A DNA stretch of 64,000 bases from Cyanobacterium aponinum PCC 10605 (GCF_000317675.1 NC_019776.1:992001-1056000); one strand, 5' to 3'; counted from the stretch's first letter, positions 17,219-27,647 are shown. Notes: generated by a model not told the origin, from the sequence alone. Program-made: numbers and translations.

Positions 17219-20200
17219 ATGAATTCACTTAATCAAGCCTATCAGTTATTCATTGATGAAGTCCCAGAACTATTACAAGAAATAGAAAACGGTTTACTTA
17301 ATTTGAACCATGATAGAAGCGTACCAGTCATTCATGGGATGATGAGAGCGGCTCACTCTCTGAAAGGGGGGGCGGCAAGTGTTGGCTTGCAAGGGATAAA
17401 AAATATTGCCCACAGATTAGAAGATTATCTGAAGGCTTTATATAATGAAGATTTAATTATCGATACTGAATTAGAAAACTTATTTTTAGAAGCATTTGAT
17501 AGTTTAGCTGTACCTCTCAAACAACAACTGGAAACGGGAGATTTCGATCGCACTTCAGCCCAAAATAAAGCAGAAGAAGTGTGGCAAAAGTTAGATGCGA
17601 AATTAGGTAATGTGATACAACAAGTAGAAGATTATCTTCCTTCCTCCGAAGATTTAGGAATTGATATAGTGGCTTCCATGTTTGAAGTGGATATTGCTCA
17701 AGAAATTCGTCGCTTAAAAGGATTGGTTGCTTCCCCTGAAAGTTTTAATCCCTCCCAAGAGTTGAGAGAATCCTTAGAAATTTTGCAAGGATTGGGGGAA
17801 GTGGTTAACTTACCTGGTTTTTCTTTAATCGTTTCCATGGCACAACAGGCTTTAGAAAAACATCCCGATAAAACTATTATTATTGCAGGTTTATTAGTAC
17901 AAGACTTAGAAGAAAGTAGAGAAATTGTCTTAGGAGGCGATCGCATTTCTGGAGGAAACCCCTGTTCTAACTTACTAGCTTTAGCCGAAGATAATCAAGC
18001 ACAAGTAGAAGCAAAAGTTCTGCACAAAATAGCTCAAACTCAACAAAATACCGTCAGTGTAGAAGATCCCGTTTATCAATTTTTCATGGCAGAAGTGCCA
18101 GATTTGCTTCATGAAATAGAAACAGGTTTATTATCTCTTAAAGAAGATAAAAGTATTAATAATATCAATAATATAATGCGTTATGCTCACTCTCTTAAAG
18201 GAGGAGCGGCTAGTGTGGGCTTAGATGACATCAAAGATATGGCACATAAATTAGAAGACTATATTAAAGCCCTATTTGATGAGAGCGTAATTGTTGATGA
18301 TGAATTAGAAACCCTTTTTCTCTCAGGATTTGATTGTCTTAAAAATGCCCTTGATGAGCAAAAAAAAGATGGTAATTATTCTTTACAGTGGCAAGATGAA
18401 GCTGAAGCAGTATGGCAACAGTTGGAAAACAAGTTAGGAGATATTGACAATAGGGATTATTTACCTTCCTCTGCTGATTTAGGGGTTGATATAGTAGAGT
18501 CACTATTTGAAATTGATATTGCTAGAATTATTGAACAATTACAAGAAAATATTGAAACTTGCACCAACGAAGAATTAAAAATAAGTGTTACCCCTGTGCT
18601 TGAGGTGCTGATTGGTTTCAGTGAAATCGGCAACATGAAAGGTTTAAAAAGCATTGTTGATACAACTTTTGCCGCTCTTGCTGGAAATCCCCACCAAACT
18701 CAACAAATAGTCAAATATCTGATTAACGATTTAGTTCAAGCTAGAGATGATGTTTTATCAGGTAGCTCAACTCAGGGAGGTAAACCTTCCCCAGAGTTAG
18801 AAAAATTAGCTCACAATGCCCGAGAAGGAGTAGGAGAATTAGTGGAAGGAGATAACCTTTTTCACCCAGACTCAGAAAATGGTGAAGATAGTAGCCTTTT
18901 AGATTTTGCTGATTTAGCTTCAGAAATTAATAGTAATTTTGACCAAGAAGGGGAAGAAAATATTTTTGATGTTTCTCTTGATAGTCAAGAGTTTAATTTT
19001 ACTCCTGAAAGTGATGATAAAGAGGAATCAACAGATTTAAGCGGTTTAATCGAAGAAAGCGAGACAGAAGATATTTTTGCAAACTTTAGCGATGAGAGTA
19101 GTAACCAAGAAGAAAATTACCCAGATTTAGATATATTTATGGATAATATTTTTGGGGAAGAAAACCAAGAAGAGGATTCTGTGTCTTCACAGCAGAAAGA
19201 ATTACAGGCACAATCCTATAAATTTTTTATGGAGGAGGCTGTAGAATTAATCGCCTTAATTGATAATAATTTGGAAACTGTTTTCCAGACAAGAGATATT
19301 AATGATATTAACGAGGTAGCAAGGGCGGCACATTCTCTTAAAGGTGGTTCTCGCAGTGCTGGTTTAGAGGAAATTGGCATGATTGCCTTAAGGGTCGAAA
19401 AAAGCCTTAAAGCCTTGTTTAACGAAAATATACCCCTTGATGAAGAAAGAAAAATTTATTTGAGAGACATTTATCAAACTCTCCGTCAAGCCATTGTTGC
19501 CAGAATGGAAAATCAAGAATTTGACGAAAAATCCGCCATGGATAGGGTAAACGCTCAATGGGAGGTGTTTGAAGCTGAATACGGAGAAGAAATCGCTAAA
19601 TCAGAGGAATTTTTACCTTCTTCTAGTGACTTGGGCATTGATATTGCTACTTCTATTTTTGAGGTGGATGTGCCTGAAGGTATTGCCAATTTACAACAAG
19701 CCTTAGATTCTGGGAATCCCACAGACCTACAAGATACTCTTTTAATGCAGATAGAGGTGTTTTCTGGTTTTGGCGAAATGTTAGGTTTACCCGGTTTTAC
19801 GGCTATTTGTGAAACGGCAAATAAAGCTCTAAATAATAACCCTAATCAAATCATCTCTATTACTCAAGCCTTTATTGATAACTTACGGGAAGCTCATCAT
19901 TTAGTGATAGAGGGCGATCGCATCTCTGGAGGAGAACCAAGTATAGATTTATTATTTTTAGCAGGAGAAGCCCCCATTACCTCATCAGAGGAAATATCCA
20001 CCTCTGGGAACGAATCCAAAGAAAAACCTGTTGACACAAGTGATCAAGCCTATGGATTCTTTATTGAAGAAGCCCCAGAGTTATTACAGACTATTGAAAC
20101 AGGATTGCTAAACTTACGAGAGGAGCGTACTACCGCAAAAATTCACGAAATGATGAGAGCGGCTCACTCTATCAAAGGAGGAGCGGCCAGTGTTGGTTTA

Positions 20201-23200
20201 GAAGCCATAAAAACCATAGCTCACGAATTGGAAGATATTTTCAAAGTTTTATATAACCCGGATATTGACATCGACACTGACTTAGAAAGCTGGTTATTGG
20301 AAGGGTTTGACTGTCTGCAAAATGCCCTGACAACTCAAATGGAAACAGGTACTTATCAACCTCAAGAAAGCCTAGAGGAAGCATCGCAAATTTGGGCAAA
20401 AATTCGCACTAAACTGGGAGTATATTTAGATCGTGCGGATGATTATATTCCCTCGTCTTCGGATTTAGGAGTCGATATTGTTCAATCAATGTTTGAGGTG
20501 GATGTTGAACAGGAATTGCAACGCTTGAAAAATGTGCTGGAAAACCCCTCTAGTCAACCTTTAGGTGGAGAGTTACGGGCTACCCTAGAAGTCTTTTGTG
20601 GATTTGGTGAAATGTTAAATTTACCCGGATTTGCAGAAATTGCCCAATTGGGTTTACAAGCCGCTGAGACTAATCCTGATCATATTTTAACAATCATCAA
20701 TGTTATTATTCGAGATGCAGAAAAAGCAAGAGATGAAGTCCTAGGAGGCGATCGCATTCGTGGGGGAGAGCCTAGCGAAGAATTAAAACGCCTAGCTCAA
20801 GGAGAAAGTAACCTAGAGGCGGAAGATAATATTTTCTTTCTTGATAACTCTGAAGATGCCACCGAAGATGAACCTTCTTTAAATGAAGTTTTTGGAGAAG
20901 TCTTATCTACCCCTGAAGAAATTTTCCCCGCCATTGATAAAGATACTCAAACCACAACTCCTCCTTTAGAAGATGTTTTCCAGCTAGATTTTGATCCTAG
21001 TCAGTTGGAAGCCTTAGATCAAGGAATTGCCGATAATGAAGAAGAAGAAACTCCCAACCTAGAGGAAATTTTTGCCTCGGAATTTAGTGAGGAAGAAATT
21101 AACCTCCTTGCCAACGCTTCTGAATTAGCCCTTGAAAATGATAAAAATAACACTATTCCTAGTCTGGATGATGTTTTTGTTGCAGATGATAGTGGCTTAG
21201 TTAACACTCCCGAAGAATCAGAAGATAGCCCCCTTCCCCTTGATGATGTGTTTGCCAATCCCGATTTTAGTCTAATTGAAGCTGATGAAGAAGCAGAGGA
21301 AGAGGATATATTATCTTTGAGTGAAATTTTTTCTAATGTTGAATTACCCCTCGAAAATACTCCCGTTGCAGTTGAGCCAATAGAGGAAGCGACACCCTCT
21401 GAAGAAATTATTTCCCAAGACCAAAATGCCGTCAATAATCAATCAGAAGACATTTTTGCCCTTCCCCCTGAAGATGAAGAATCCTCTCATATCTCAACGA
21501 CAGATCAAGATTCTGCTGATGAGGAGGAAAAACATCCTATTGAAGCTAAAACTCCTAAAGAAACTCATAAACAAACTATTATCAATCTCTCTCCTGAAGA
21601 AAGAGAGGTTCTCTTAAGTGCCAAAGGAGAAAACATAGAGCAAACAATTCAATCAATTAATGACATATATGACAAATTACCAGGACTAAAATCCCAAGAA
21701 CAAATAAAAGGAACATCCAAAAAAGAAAAATCTTCCTCCAAAAAAACACCTATTACTCCTACATCAACGGCAAAATCTGGTACTCCTTCTCCCAAAAGTA
21801 ATTTAACTATTCGAGTAGATTTAGACCGCTTGGAGAGAATGAATAACTTAATGGGTGAGTTGTCTATCAATCGTAATGGTTTATCTCTGCAAAACAACAA
21901 ATTGCAAAATGCGGTTAAAGAGTTAATTGAAAGATTTGCTAATTTCCGACAACTGGCAAATAATTTGAGAGATTTATCGGATAAGATGCTCGTTTCTCCC
22001 GAAAAGTTTGCCCCAAGAGGACAAGTTAATAATAATTTCTCTCTTGCTTCATTAACTAGCGAAGATGATGATCTAAGTCTCCATTCTGCTTTTGACGCTT
22101 TAGAAATGGATCGTTATGACAACCTTTATAATATTACTCAAGGTTTAATTGAACAAATGATTCAATTAGAAGAAGCAGTGGATGATATTGGTTTATTTGC
22201 TTCTCAATCGGGGCAGACTGTAGAAAATCAAAGACAGATGCTTAATCGCCTCAGAGACGAATTAATGTGGGCAAGAATGCTTCCTTTAGGTGAAATTCTC
22301 AATCGTTTCCCTCGTGTTCTCAGAGATTTATCTGTTAAGTACAATAAAAAAGTTAATCTTAAGTTGAGTGGTACAAGTGTATTGGTTGATAAGGCGGCAT
22401 TAGAAAAATTGTATGATCCTTTGGTGCATTTAATTCGTAATGCTTTTGATCATGGAATTGAAACCCCAGAATTAAGAAAGCAGAGAAATAAGCCTGACGT
22501 AGGTACTATCGAGGTTAAAGCGTATCATCAAGGTAATCAGACTGTTATTGAAATTCGAGATGACGGGGGAGGTTTAAATTTACAAAAAATAGGTCAAAAA
22601 GCCGTTGAGAAACAGCTAATAACTTCTGAGCAATTAGCGGTAATTACGAAGGAAAATTTACTGGACTTAATTTTTGAACCCGGATTTTCCACCGCTTCGG
22701 CAGTCACGGAAATTTCGGGCAGAGGGGTTGGTTTAGATATTGTTCGTTCTCAATTGCGATCGCTCAAAGGGACTATCAGCGTGGACTCTGAACCTAATGT
22801 TGGTACGACTTTTATTCTAAGACTACCTCTAACTTTAACTATTGATAAACTTTTGGTGTTGTCGGCGGGAGTTCATTTCTATGCTTTACCTTCAGATAAT
22901 ATTGTAGAAATTATCGTACCTGAAGATAGACAAATCAAAGTTTCTGGAAATAAACGCTTTTTACATTATGAAAGTAAAGTTGTACCGATATATCCTTTAA
23001 TGGATTTACTAGAATATCGTTGTTATTTGCCTAACACTGCTAGTACAAGTCAGAGTTTGGATATTTTGCCTACTCCCGAAGAATGGGGAAAACCATTACT
23101 CTTAATTAATTTAGGGCAAGAGTTATTTGCCATGGAAGTTGATCACTTAGTGAGTGAGCAAGAATTGGTTATTAAACCTTTTGGCAAGGCTTTGACAGCA

Positions 23201-23758
23201 CCTAGTTACACCTATGGTTGTACAATTTTAGGGGATGGTACATTAATTCCTGTTATCAATACGACTATCCTATTAGCTAATTATTTACAGGTTAGTTCTG
23301 GGGGTAATGTTGCACCTCGCCGAGTTGCTTCTTCTGCTGATAATATGGTACATTCTCAATCTTTCCAAGTATCTTCAGTGTTAGTAATTGATGATAGTGC
23401 GGCTATGAGACGAACTTTAGCTCTTTCTTTAGAAAAGGCAGGTTATCGAGTGGTACAGGCAAAGGATGGTAAAGATGCGATCGAACAATTACAACAGGGT
23501 TTAAATGTAAACTTGATTATCTGTGACATTGAAATGCCCAACATGAATGGCTTTGAATTCTTAGGACAAAGAAGACGTCATCCTGAATTTAAGAAAGTAC
23601 CAGTTGCAATGTTAACCTCTCGTAGTAATGACAAACACCGCAAATTAGCGACTCATTTAGGAGCAAATGCTTACTTCACTAAACCTTATATTGAACAAAA
23701 ATTCTTAGAGTCAATTCGTAATTTAATAGAAGGACAAAAGTCTGCGGTAACAGCATAG
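17219..23758 (+). CDS. Giant CheA-like hybrid kinase with four Hpt domains (PixL/PilL type)
   Basis: A 2179-residue protein. Four Hpt domains have phospho-acceptor histidines at about 46, 324, 705 and 983 (AAHSLKGG or close). Each is followed by a second helical module with YLPSS.DLG.DI and a GGDRISGG-like end, so a roughly 240-280-residue unit repeats four times, with acidic linkers before units 3 and after unit 4. A dimerisation helix pair (RVDLDRLERMNNLMGELSIN) lies near 1526, HATPase N-box near 1738 and G-box (GRGVGLDIV) near 1830, a CheW-like domain, then a receiver with Asp2103 (ICDIEMPN). Cyanobacterial relatives control type IV pilus phototaxis. No che/pix partners are adjacent, so the pathway is not fixed. 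Confidence 0.93.
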   Translation: MNSLNQAYQLFIDEVPELLQEIENGLLNLNHDRSVPVIHGMMRAAHSLKGGAASVGLQGIKNIAHRLEDYLKALYNEDLIIDTELENLFLEAFDSLAVPLKQQLETGDFDRTSAQNKAEEVWQKLDAKLGNVIQQVEDYLPSSEDLGIDIVASMFEVDIAQEIRRLKGLVASPESFNPSQELRESLEILQGLGEVVNLPGFSLIVSMAQQALEKHPDKTIIIAGLLVQDLEESREIVLGGDRISGGNPCSNLLALAEDNQAQVEAKVLHKIAQTQQNTVSVEDPVYQFFMAEVPDLLHEIETGLLSLKEDKSINNINNIMRYAHSLKGGAASVGLDDIKDMAHKLEDYIKALFDESVIVDDELETLFLSGFDCLKNALDEQKKDGNYSLQWQDEAEAVWQQLENKLGDIDNRDYLPSSADLGVDIVESLFEIDIARIIEQLQENIETCTNEELKISVTPVLEVLIGFSEIGNMKGLKSIVDTTFAALAGNPHQTQQIVKYLINDLVQARDDVLSGSSTQGGKPSPELEKLAHNAREGVGELVEGDNLFHPDSENGEDSSLLDFADLASEINSNFDQEGEENIFDVSLDSQEFNFTPESDDKEESTDLSGLIEESETEDIFANFSDESSNQEENYPDLDIFMDNIFGEENQEEDSVSSQQKELQAQSYKFFMEEAVELIALIDNNLETVFQTRDINDINEVARAAHSLKGGSRSAGLEEIGMIALRVEKSLKALFNENIPLDEERKIYLRDIYQTLRQAIVARMENQEFDEKSAMDRVNAQWEVFEAEYGEEIAKSEEFLPSSSDLGIDIATSIFEVDVPEGIANLQQALDSGNPTDLQDTLLMQIEVFSGFGEMLGLPGFTAICETANKALNNNPNQIISITQAFIDNLREAHHLVIEGDRISGGEPSIDLLFLAGEAPITSSEEISTSGNESKEKPVDTSDQAYGFFIEEAPELLQTIETGLLNLREERTTAKIHEMMRAAHSIKGGAASVGLEAIKTIAHELEDIFKVLYNPDIDIDTDLESWLLEGFDCLQNALTTQMETGTYQPQESLEEASQIWAKIRTKLGVYLDRADDYIPSSSDLGVDIVQSMFEVDVEQELQRLKNVLENPSSQPLGGELRATLEVFCGFGEMLNLPGFAEIAQLGLQAAETNPDHILTIINVIIRDAEKARDEVLGGDRIRGGEPSEELKRLAQGESNLEAEDNIFFLDNSEDATEDEPSLNEVFGEVLSTPEEIFPAIDKDTQTTTPPLEDVFQLDFDPSQLEALDQGIADNEEEETPNLEEIFASEFSEEEINLLANASELALENDKNNTIPSLDDVFVADDSGLVNTPEESEDSPLPLDDVFANPDFSLIEADEEAEEEDILSLSEIFSNVELPLENTPVAVEPIEEATPSEEIISQDQNAVNNQSEDIFALPPEDEESSHISTTDQDSADEEEKHPIEAKTPKETHKQTIINLSPEEREVLLSAKGENIEQTIQSINDIYDKLPGLKSQEQIKGTSKKEKSSSKKTPITPTSTAKSGTPSPKSNLTIRVDLDRLERMNNLMGELSINRNGLSLQNNKLQNAVKELIERFANFRQLANNLRDLSDKMLVSPEKFAPRGQVNNNFSLASLTSEDDDLSLHSAFDALEMDRYDNLYNITQGLIEQMIQLEEAVDDIGLFASQSGQTVENQRQMLNRLRDELMWARMLPLGEILNRFPRVLRDLSVKYNKKVNLKLSGTSVLVDKAALEKLYDPLVHLIRNAFDHGIETPELRKQRNKPDVGTIEVKAYHQGNQTVIEIRDDGGGLNLQKIGQKAVEKQLITSEQLAVITKENLLDLIFEPGFSTASAVTEISGRGVGLDIVRSQLRSLKGTISVDSEPNVGTTFILRLPLTLTIDKLLVLSAGVHFYALPSDNIVEIIVPEDRQIKVSGNKRFLHYESKVVPIYPLMDLLEYRCYLPNTASTSQSLDILPTPEEWGKPLLLINLGQELFAMEVDHLVSEQELVIKPFGKALTAPSYTYGCTILGDGTLIPVINTTILLANYLQVSSGGNVAPRRVASSADNMVHSQSFQVSSVLVIDDSAAMRRTLALSLEKAGYRVVQAKDGKDAIEQLQQGLNVNLIICDIEMPNMNGFEFLGQRRRHPEFKKVPVAMLTSRSNDKHRKLATHLGANAYFTKPYIEQKFLESIRNLIEGQKSAVTA

Positions 23759-23787
23759 TTTTGATTTTGAGATTGCCCAAAGGTGTT

Positions 23788-24264
23788 TTATTTTTTCAAA
23801 TAAATTCTTAAATCTTCTGCTATATTGGGGGGGACAAGATGTTCTATTTCTCCTCCAAATTTGGCAATTTCTTTGACTACACTACTACTAATAAAACTAA
23901 GTTCAGTATTGGTGGCTAGAAAAACGGTTTCTAAACTATTTTCAAGAGTTTTGTTAATGTGTGCCATCTGCAATTCTTGTTCAAAATCAGACATCACTCT
24001 TAAGCCTCTGAGTAAAACTCCTGCCTGTTTTTTCTTGGCGTATTCCACAGTTAAGCCAGTAAAACTATCAACTTCCACGTTAGAGATATTATTTACACAT
24101 TCTGTTATTTGTTGAACTCTTTTTTCGATGGAAAATAAGGGTTTTTTATTCGGATTTTTTAAAACTGCAACAATGACTTTTTCAAATAAAATACTACTTC
24201 TTTTTATTAAGTCTAAATGTCCCAAGGTGATAGGGTCAAAACTGCCGGGGTAAATAGCTATCAT
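23788..24264 (-). CDS. coaD: Phosphopantetheine adenylyltransferase
   Basis: A 158-residue nucleotidyltransferase from ATG at 24264; a TTG two codons upstream is the alternative. The start [20 protein letters not shown] holds the T/HxGH nucleotide-binding motif, and [12 protein letters not shown] is the C-terminal ISSS signature. It converts 4'-phosphopantetheine and ATP to dephospho-CoA, the penultimate CoA step. Length matches the family (about 160). It converges with the CheA-like gene, the two stops only about 30 bp apart. Confidence 0.96.
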   Translation of the reverse strand: MIAIYPGSFDPITLGHLDLIKRSSILFEKVIVAVLKNPNKKPLFSIEKRVQQITECVNNISNVEVDSFTGLTVEYAKKKQAGVLLRGLRVMSDFEQELQMAHINKTLENSLETVFLATNTELSFISSSVVKEIAKFGGEIEHLVPPNIAEDLRIYLKK

Positions 24265-24809
24265 TATCAAATTTTAAATTAATAAACTATACTTAACAAA
24301 GGGCAAAAACAATTTTTACTTAGTAATTAATTAAAGCCTGAAATTTGAAATCTTACACGTGAAGTTATAGTAGTTTTAATTAAGACTGTAACAATAATAT
24401 AATTAAATAAATATGGCTCTATCATTTTGAGTATGTAAATTATTAGTTAGGGTAGGCTGAAAGGCAAGAGGCAATAGGCAATAGGGGATTGTTAAATAAT
24501 AATTTATAAACTTTTAGTTTTTATTTTACTATAAACACTATTCAATAAACACTATTCAATAAAGGTTATGGGAGTTATTTTTTATTAATTTATCATAACC
24601 ACACTCTGAAGAACCATAAATATTGATTTCTCTAACAACGTTAAACTATATGCCTCTTCAGGAACATCTTTAGATGAAATTATCCGTGATTATTGCACAA
24701 ATTAAATGTAACTTTCTTAATTTGAAATTACTATAACTTTAACGTAACATACTAAAATAAATGCGTAGTCTAAGTTGATTGTAACATGATTTAGAATAAA
24801 ATTGTAGTT
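24265..24809. other. Intergenic region, 545 bp, AT-rich
   Basis: No gene is recognised. A direct repeat of the 14-mer TAAACACTATTCAA occurs twice in tandem at 24532-24559. A short plus-strand open stretch around 24612-24705 ends with SSGTSLDEIIRDYCTN but has no clear start or family and may be a gene remnant or chance. Confidence 0.45.
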
Positions 24810-25148
24810 TCAAGCTGATTCAGGAACAAAACTCAGCATAATATTATTAACGGTACTATATAAATCCTCCCGACTGTGAAAACCCTCAAAACGATGAATT
24901 ATTCTCCCTTTATTGTAAAGAATAAGAGTAGGCAAATTTTTAAGACGGTGAGTATTGGCTAATTGTAAATTGTCATCAGCATTTATACTGGCAATTTTTA
25001 ATTCTCCTTCCCACTGAGATTCTAGCTGACTCAAAATCGGATTAAGCATCATACATAAACCACACCAAGGCGCCCAAAAATTAACTAACACAGTTTGAGA
25101 TGATTCTAAAACTTGTTGATTAAAAGTATCTTGGTTGACGGAAATCAT
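24810..25148 (-). CDS. Thioredoxin-like protein with WCGLC active site
   Basis: A 112-residue single thioredoxin domain. The redox motif is W28-C29-G30-L31-C32 rather than the usual WCGPC, and the cis-proline lies in KNLPTLILY. The fold is complete and cytoplasmic, without signal peptide. The WCGLC motif is typical of a cyanobacteria-specific thioredoxin class often called TrxC, whose partners are poorly known; I leave the symbol empty because class membership cannot be confirmed here. It is likely a disulfide reductase. Transcribed alone, with an AT-rich upstream region. Confidence 0.85.
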   Translation of the reverse strand: MISVNQDTFNQQVLESSQTVLVNFWAPWCGLCMMLNPILSQLESQWEGELKIASINADDNLQLANTHRLKNLPTLILYNKGRIIHRFEGFHSREDLYSTVNNIMLSFVPESA

Positions 25149-25305
25149 ATTTATATATAATTATTATTGCAATTGTTTGTATTTTATTATGAAAGTGATA
25201 AGAGTTGATAGTAATTAATGGCTGGTTGAAAAATAAATATCACTATCACTCTAGTTGATCCCTTTACTATATTTTGCAGGAAACAGAAGGTTTCATCTAG
25301 TTAAA

Positions 25306-26100
25306 TTAAAGATTTATTCTACTGGTTGCTGTCATTAACCAAGGGTGAAGCCACCAAAATAAGAAAACAAAACCCGTCACTCCCACATAGGCAGGGCGGA
25401 GAAACTCTTTTATTTCTAGCTTTTGTCTCCCATCTATTATCGCCAGAAAGGGAATTATAGATGTTCTTTCTTTAACTTTTATAAAGGCTTCTCCGTAACG
25501 TTTTGTTAAGCGATAATCTCCATGCCAAACGGCAAAAAGATGATGAGCAATTAAACCGAAGGATGTAACGAGGGTAAAAGTAGTACCTAACCAAATAGTG
25601 TGGGCAATACACCAAATTACCTGTCCTACCATTTGCGGATGACGGGAAATACGAATGATACCTGTTTCGTAGAGATGGACTTCTGGTTTGGCAACGGCGG
25701 CTATTTCTAAGAGGTTAAAAGTGGCGGGATAGAGGAAGATAAAAGAAATGAAAGAGAGAATCCAGACTGTTTCTTTAATTCCCGAAATATCTTGTAATTG
25801 CCATAATACAAGACCATCGTAGCGATGATTGAAAAAATAAATAATCAATACAGTGGCTAAAGGTATGCTAACAAGGGCGAAAAAAACTCTGTACAGTCTA
25901 GCTCCTATTTTTCTCTCTGCCCACATTCTTAGGGCGGCTAATCCACTATGTGCGATCGCAAATGTGAATAGTAGGGCAATCATGATAAAATGGCTATCGT
26001 TCATCCATAGAGGCAATTTGAGGTTGAATTGAGCAAAAAAACATCGATAAATAGATTCATACGCAAAAAAAAACATCTTTTCTGAGAAAAAGTGCAACAT
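25306..26100 (-). CDS. NnrU-family membrane protein, possible zeta-carotene isomerase (Z-ISO-like)
   Basis: A multi-pass membrane protein with about six hydrophobic segments. Conserved histidines occur in FAIAHSGLAALR, ISRHPQMVGQVIW and AHHLFAVWHGDYR, the pattern of the NnrU family. Plant Z-ISO, the heme-containing 15-cis-zeta-carotene isomerase, belongs to this family, and cyanobacterial homologues are proposed to act in the same step of carotenoid synthesis. The start is uncertain: ATG at 26100 adds a hydrophobic, poorly conserved-looking 32-residue lead, and MNDSHFIMIALL at 26004 is the alternative. It is divergent from rbcR. Confidence 0.78.
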   Translation of the reverse strand: MLHFFSEKMFFFAYESIYRCFFAQFNLKLPLWMNDSHFIMIALLFTFAIAHSGLAALRMWAERKIGARLYRVFFALVSIPLATVLIIYFFNHRYDGLVLWQLQDISGIKETVWILSFISFIFLYPATFNLLEIAAVAKPEVHLYETGIIRISRHPQMVGQVIWCIAHTIWLGTTFTLVTSFGLIAHHLFAVWHGDYRLTKRYGEAFIKVKERTSIIPFLAIIDGRQKLEIKEFLRPAYVGVTGFVFLFWWLHPWLMTATSRINL

Positions 26101-26260
26101 AGAGTTTATACTTAGGGAACAGATATATAATTAATACTTATTCTATTGGTAAATGGTATCTTAGTAATAAGAAAAGTTAAAATTAGCCCCCTTTCTATTG
26201 AAAATTAGTCATCTCAGAATTAAGACTATAATTGCCACTATTACCTAATTTAATCAACTT

Positions 26261-27262
26261 ATGTCAGATATTCCTTTTTCTCTTGATCAATTACGGATTC
26301 TTAAAGCCATTGCTGACGAAGGTAGCTTTAAACGAGCGGCTGATAGCTTATTTGTTTCCCAACCTGCCATTAGTTTACAAATCCAAAATTTAGAAAAACA
26401 ATTATCCGTACCCTTGTTTGATAGGGGAGGAAGGAAAGCCCAACTGACAGAAGCAGGTAATTTACTTCTTGCCTATGGTGAAAAAATTATTACCCTTTGT
26501 CAAGAAACCTGTCGTGCGATCGAAGACTTACAAAATTTGCAGGGTGGGACTTTGATTGTCGGGGCTTCTCAAACTACAGGTACATATCTTTTACCTCGTA
26601 TGATAGGCTTATTTCATCAAAAATATCCTTATGTTTCGGTTCAGCTACAGGTTCACTCTACCAGACGCACATCATGGGCAGTAGCCAACGGGCAGGTTGA
26701 CTTGGCTATCATCGGCGGAGAAGTACCAACGGAATTACATGATGTTTTAGAAATCATCCCTTATGCGGAAGATGAATTAGCTTTGATTATACCTCCGAAT
26801 CATCCTTTAGCGGAACAAGAGACCATTGCTAAAGAAGATTTATATAATTTGAACTATATTACCTTAGATTCTCAATCGACTATTCGTAAAGTTTTAGATC
26901 AAGTTTTAACCCGTTGTGAGATTAATACCAGTGATTTAAAAATTGAAATGGAGTTAAATTCGATCGAAGCTATTAAAAACGCTGTACAATCGGGTTTAGG
27001 GGCTTCTTTTGTATCTGTGACTGCCATTGAGAAAGAGCTAAAAATGGGCATTATTCACCGAGCCTATATTGACGATGTAGAGATAAAAAGAACACTATCT
27101 GTCATTGTTAATTCTAATCGTTATCGTTCCAAAGCGGCAGAGGCTTTTATTAAAGAAATATTACCTCAGTTTTCCAGTGAAAATCATGTGTCGGAATTAG
27201 ATAAACTTTCCAAAAATAATAAGCAATACCTTGTTATAGAAAATGATAAGGGAATAATTTAA
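26261..27262 (+). CDS. rbcR: LysR-type regulator of Rubisco operon type (RbcR/Ycf30-like)
   Basis: A 333-residue LysR regulator. The winged helix-turn-helix covers about residues 7-65 ([20 protein letters not shown], then [20 protein letters not shown]), and the periplasmic-binding-like effector domain follows. The N-terminal wording closely follows the cyanobacterial RbcR/chloroplast Ycf30 group rather than NdhR/CcmR. Such proteins control rbc and carbon-concentrating genes in response to C3/C5 metabolites; ccm genes lie about 14 kb away in this window. The C-terminus has an extra Lys/Asn-rich tail ([20 protein letters not shown]). Its TAA stop is also the first three bases of repeat copy R2. 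Confidence 0.88.
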   Translation: MSDIPFSLDQLRILKAIADEGSFKRAADSLFVSQPAISLQIQNLEKQLSVPLFDRGGRKAQLTEAGNLLLAYGEKIITLCQETCRAIEDLQNLQGGTLIVGASQTTGTYLLPRMIGLFHQKYPYVSVQLQVHSTRRTSWAVANGQVDLAIIGGEVPTELHDVLEIIPYAEDELALIIPPNHPLAEQETIAKEDLYNLNYITLDSQSTIRKVLDQVLTRCEINTSDLKIEMELNSIEAIKNAVQSGLGASFVSVTAIEKELKMGIIHRAYIDDVEIKRTLSVIVNSNRYRSKAAEAFIKEILPQFSSENHVSELDKLSKNNKQYLVIENDKGII

Positions 27263-27374
27263 CCTCAGTTCGGTTTAAGAATATCCAAAAAGGTTAGGTG
27301 TCAGGTGTCAGGTTGCAGGTTGCAGGTGGTAGGGGTTTTTAGCAAGGGGCTTAAGCCCCTTGTTTAAGTCAGTT
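27260..27374 (+). repeat. Dispersed repeat copy R2, fused to the rbcR stop codon
   Basis: TAACCTCAGTTCGGTTTAAG starts at the rbcR stop codon (TAA 27260-27262). The core has GTGTCAGGT and GGTTGCAGGT units and contains the perfect palindrome CAAGGGGCTTAAGCCCCTTG at 27343-27362, identical to R1. The right arm of R1 is missing. Confidence 0.8.
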
Positions 27375-27434
27375 TTTCCAAAGTTTAATAATTTTAGTTA
27401 CAATCATCATTACAAAAAAAAGAGAGGAAATCAG

Positions 27435-27647
27435 ATGATTAATCACTTATCTTTAGAATTTTTAGCTGTTGCGGGGGAATTTCCCGTATATTTCGTTGCT
27501 GTTTATGTGGTGGGTTTTATTGCGGCAGTTGTAATAGGTTCGATCGCATGGTATAGCTCAAAACGTCCTGTTGGTTGGGAGGATGCAGAAAAACCAAAGT
27601 TTATTCCCGAAGTCAAAGCCAAGGAAAACGAAGAAAACAAAGAATAA
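27435..27647 (+). CDS. Small single-span membrane protein, Psb35-like
   Basis: A 70-residue protein from ATG at 27435, with AGAGAGGA seven to fourteen bases upstream, a strong Shine-Dalgarno site. One hydrophobic helix (VYFVAVYVVGFIAAVVIGSI) is followed by AWYSSKRPVGWED and a charged, Lys/Glu-rich tail. The KRPVGWE motif after a single span is the pattern I associate with the Psb35-related family, which stabilises the CP47 module and Hlip proteins during PSII assembly. Identification is from memory of the motif and should be treated as probable. A 25-codon upstream extension in the same frame is rejected because it starts inside repeat R2. Confidence 0.6.
   Translation: MINHLSLEFLAVAGEFPVYFVAVYVVGFIAAVVIGSIAWYSSKRPVGWEDAEKPKFIPEVKAKENEENKE

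Noticed and set aside
21019-21435. Long minus-strand open frame (138 codons) inside the CheA-like gene
   Set aside because: It is the antisense of the acidic linker; Glu/Asp codons read in reverse give Ser/Leu-rich open frames.
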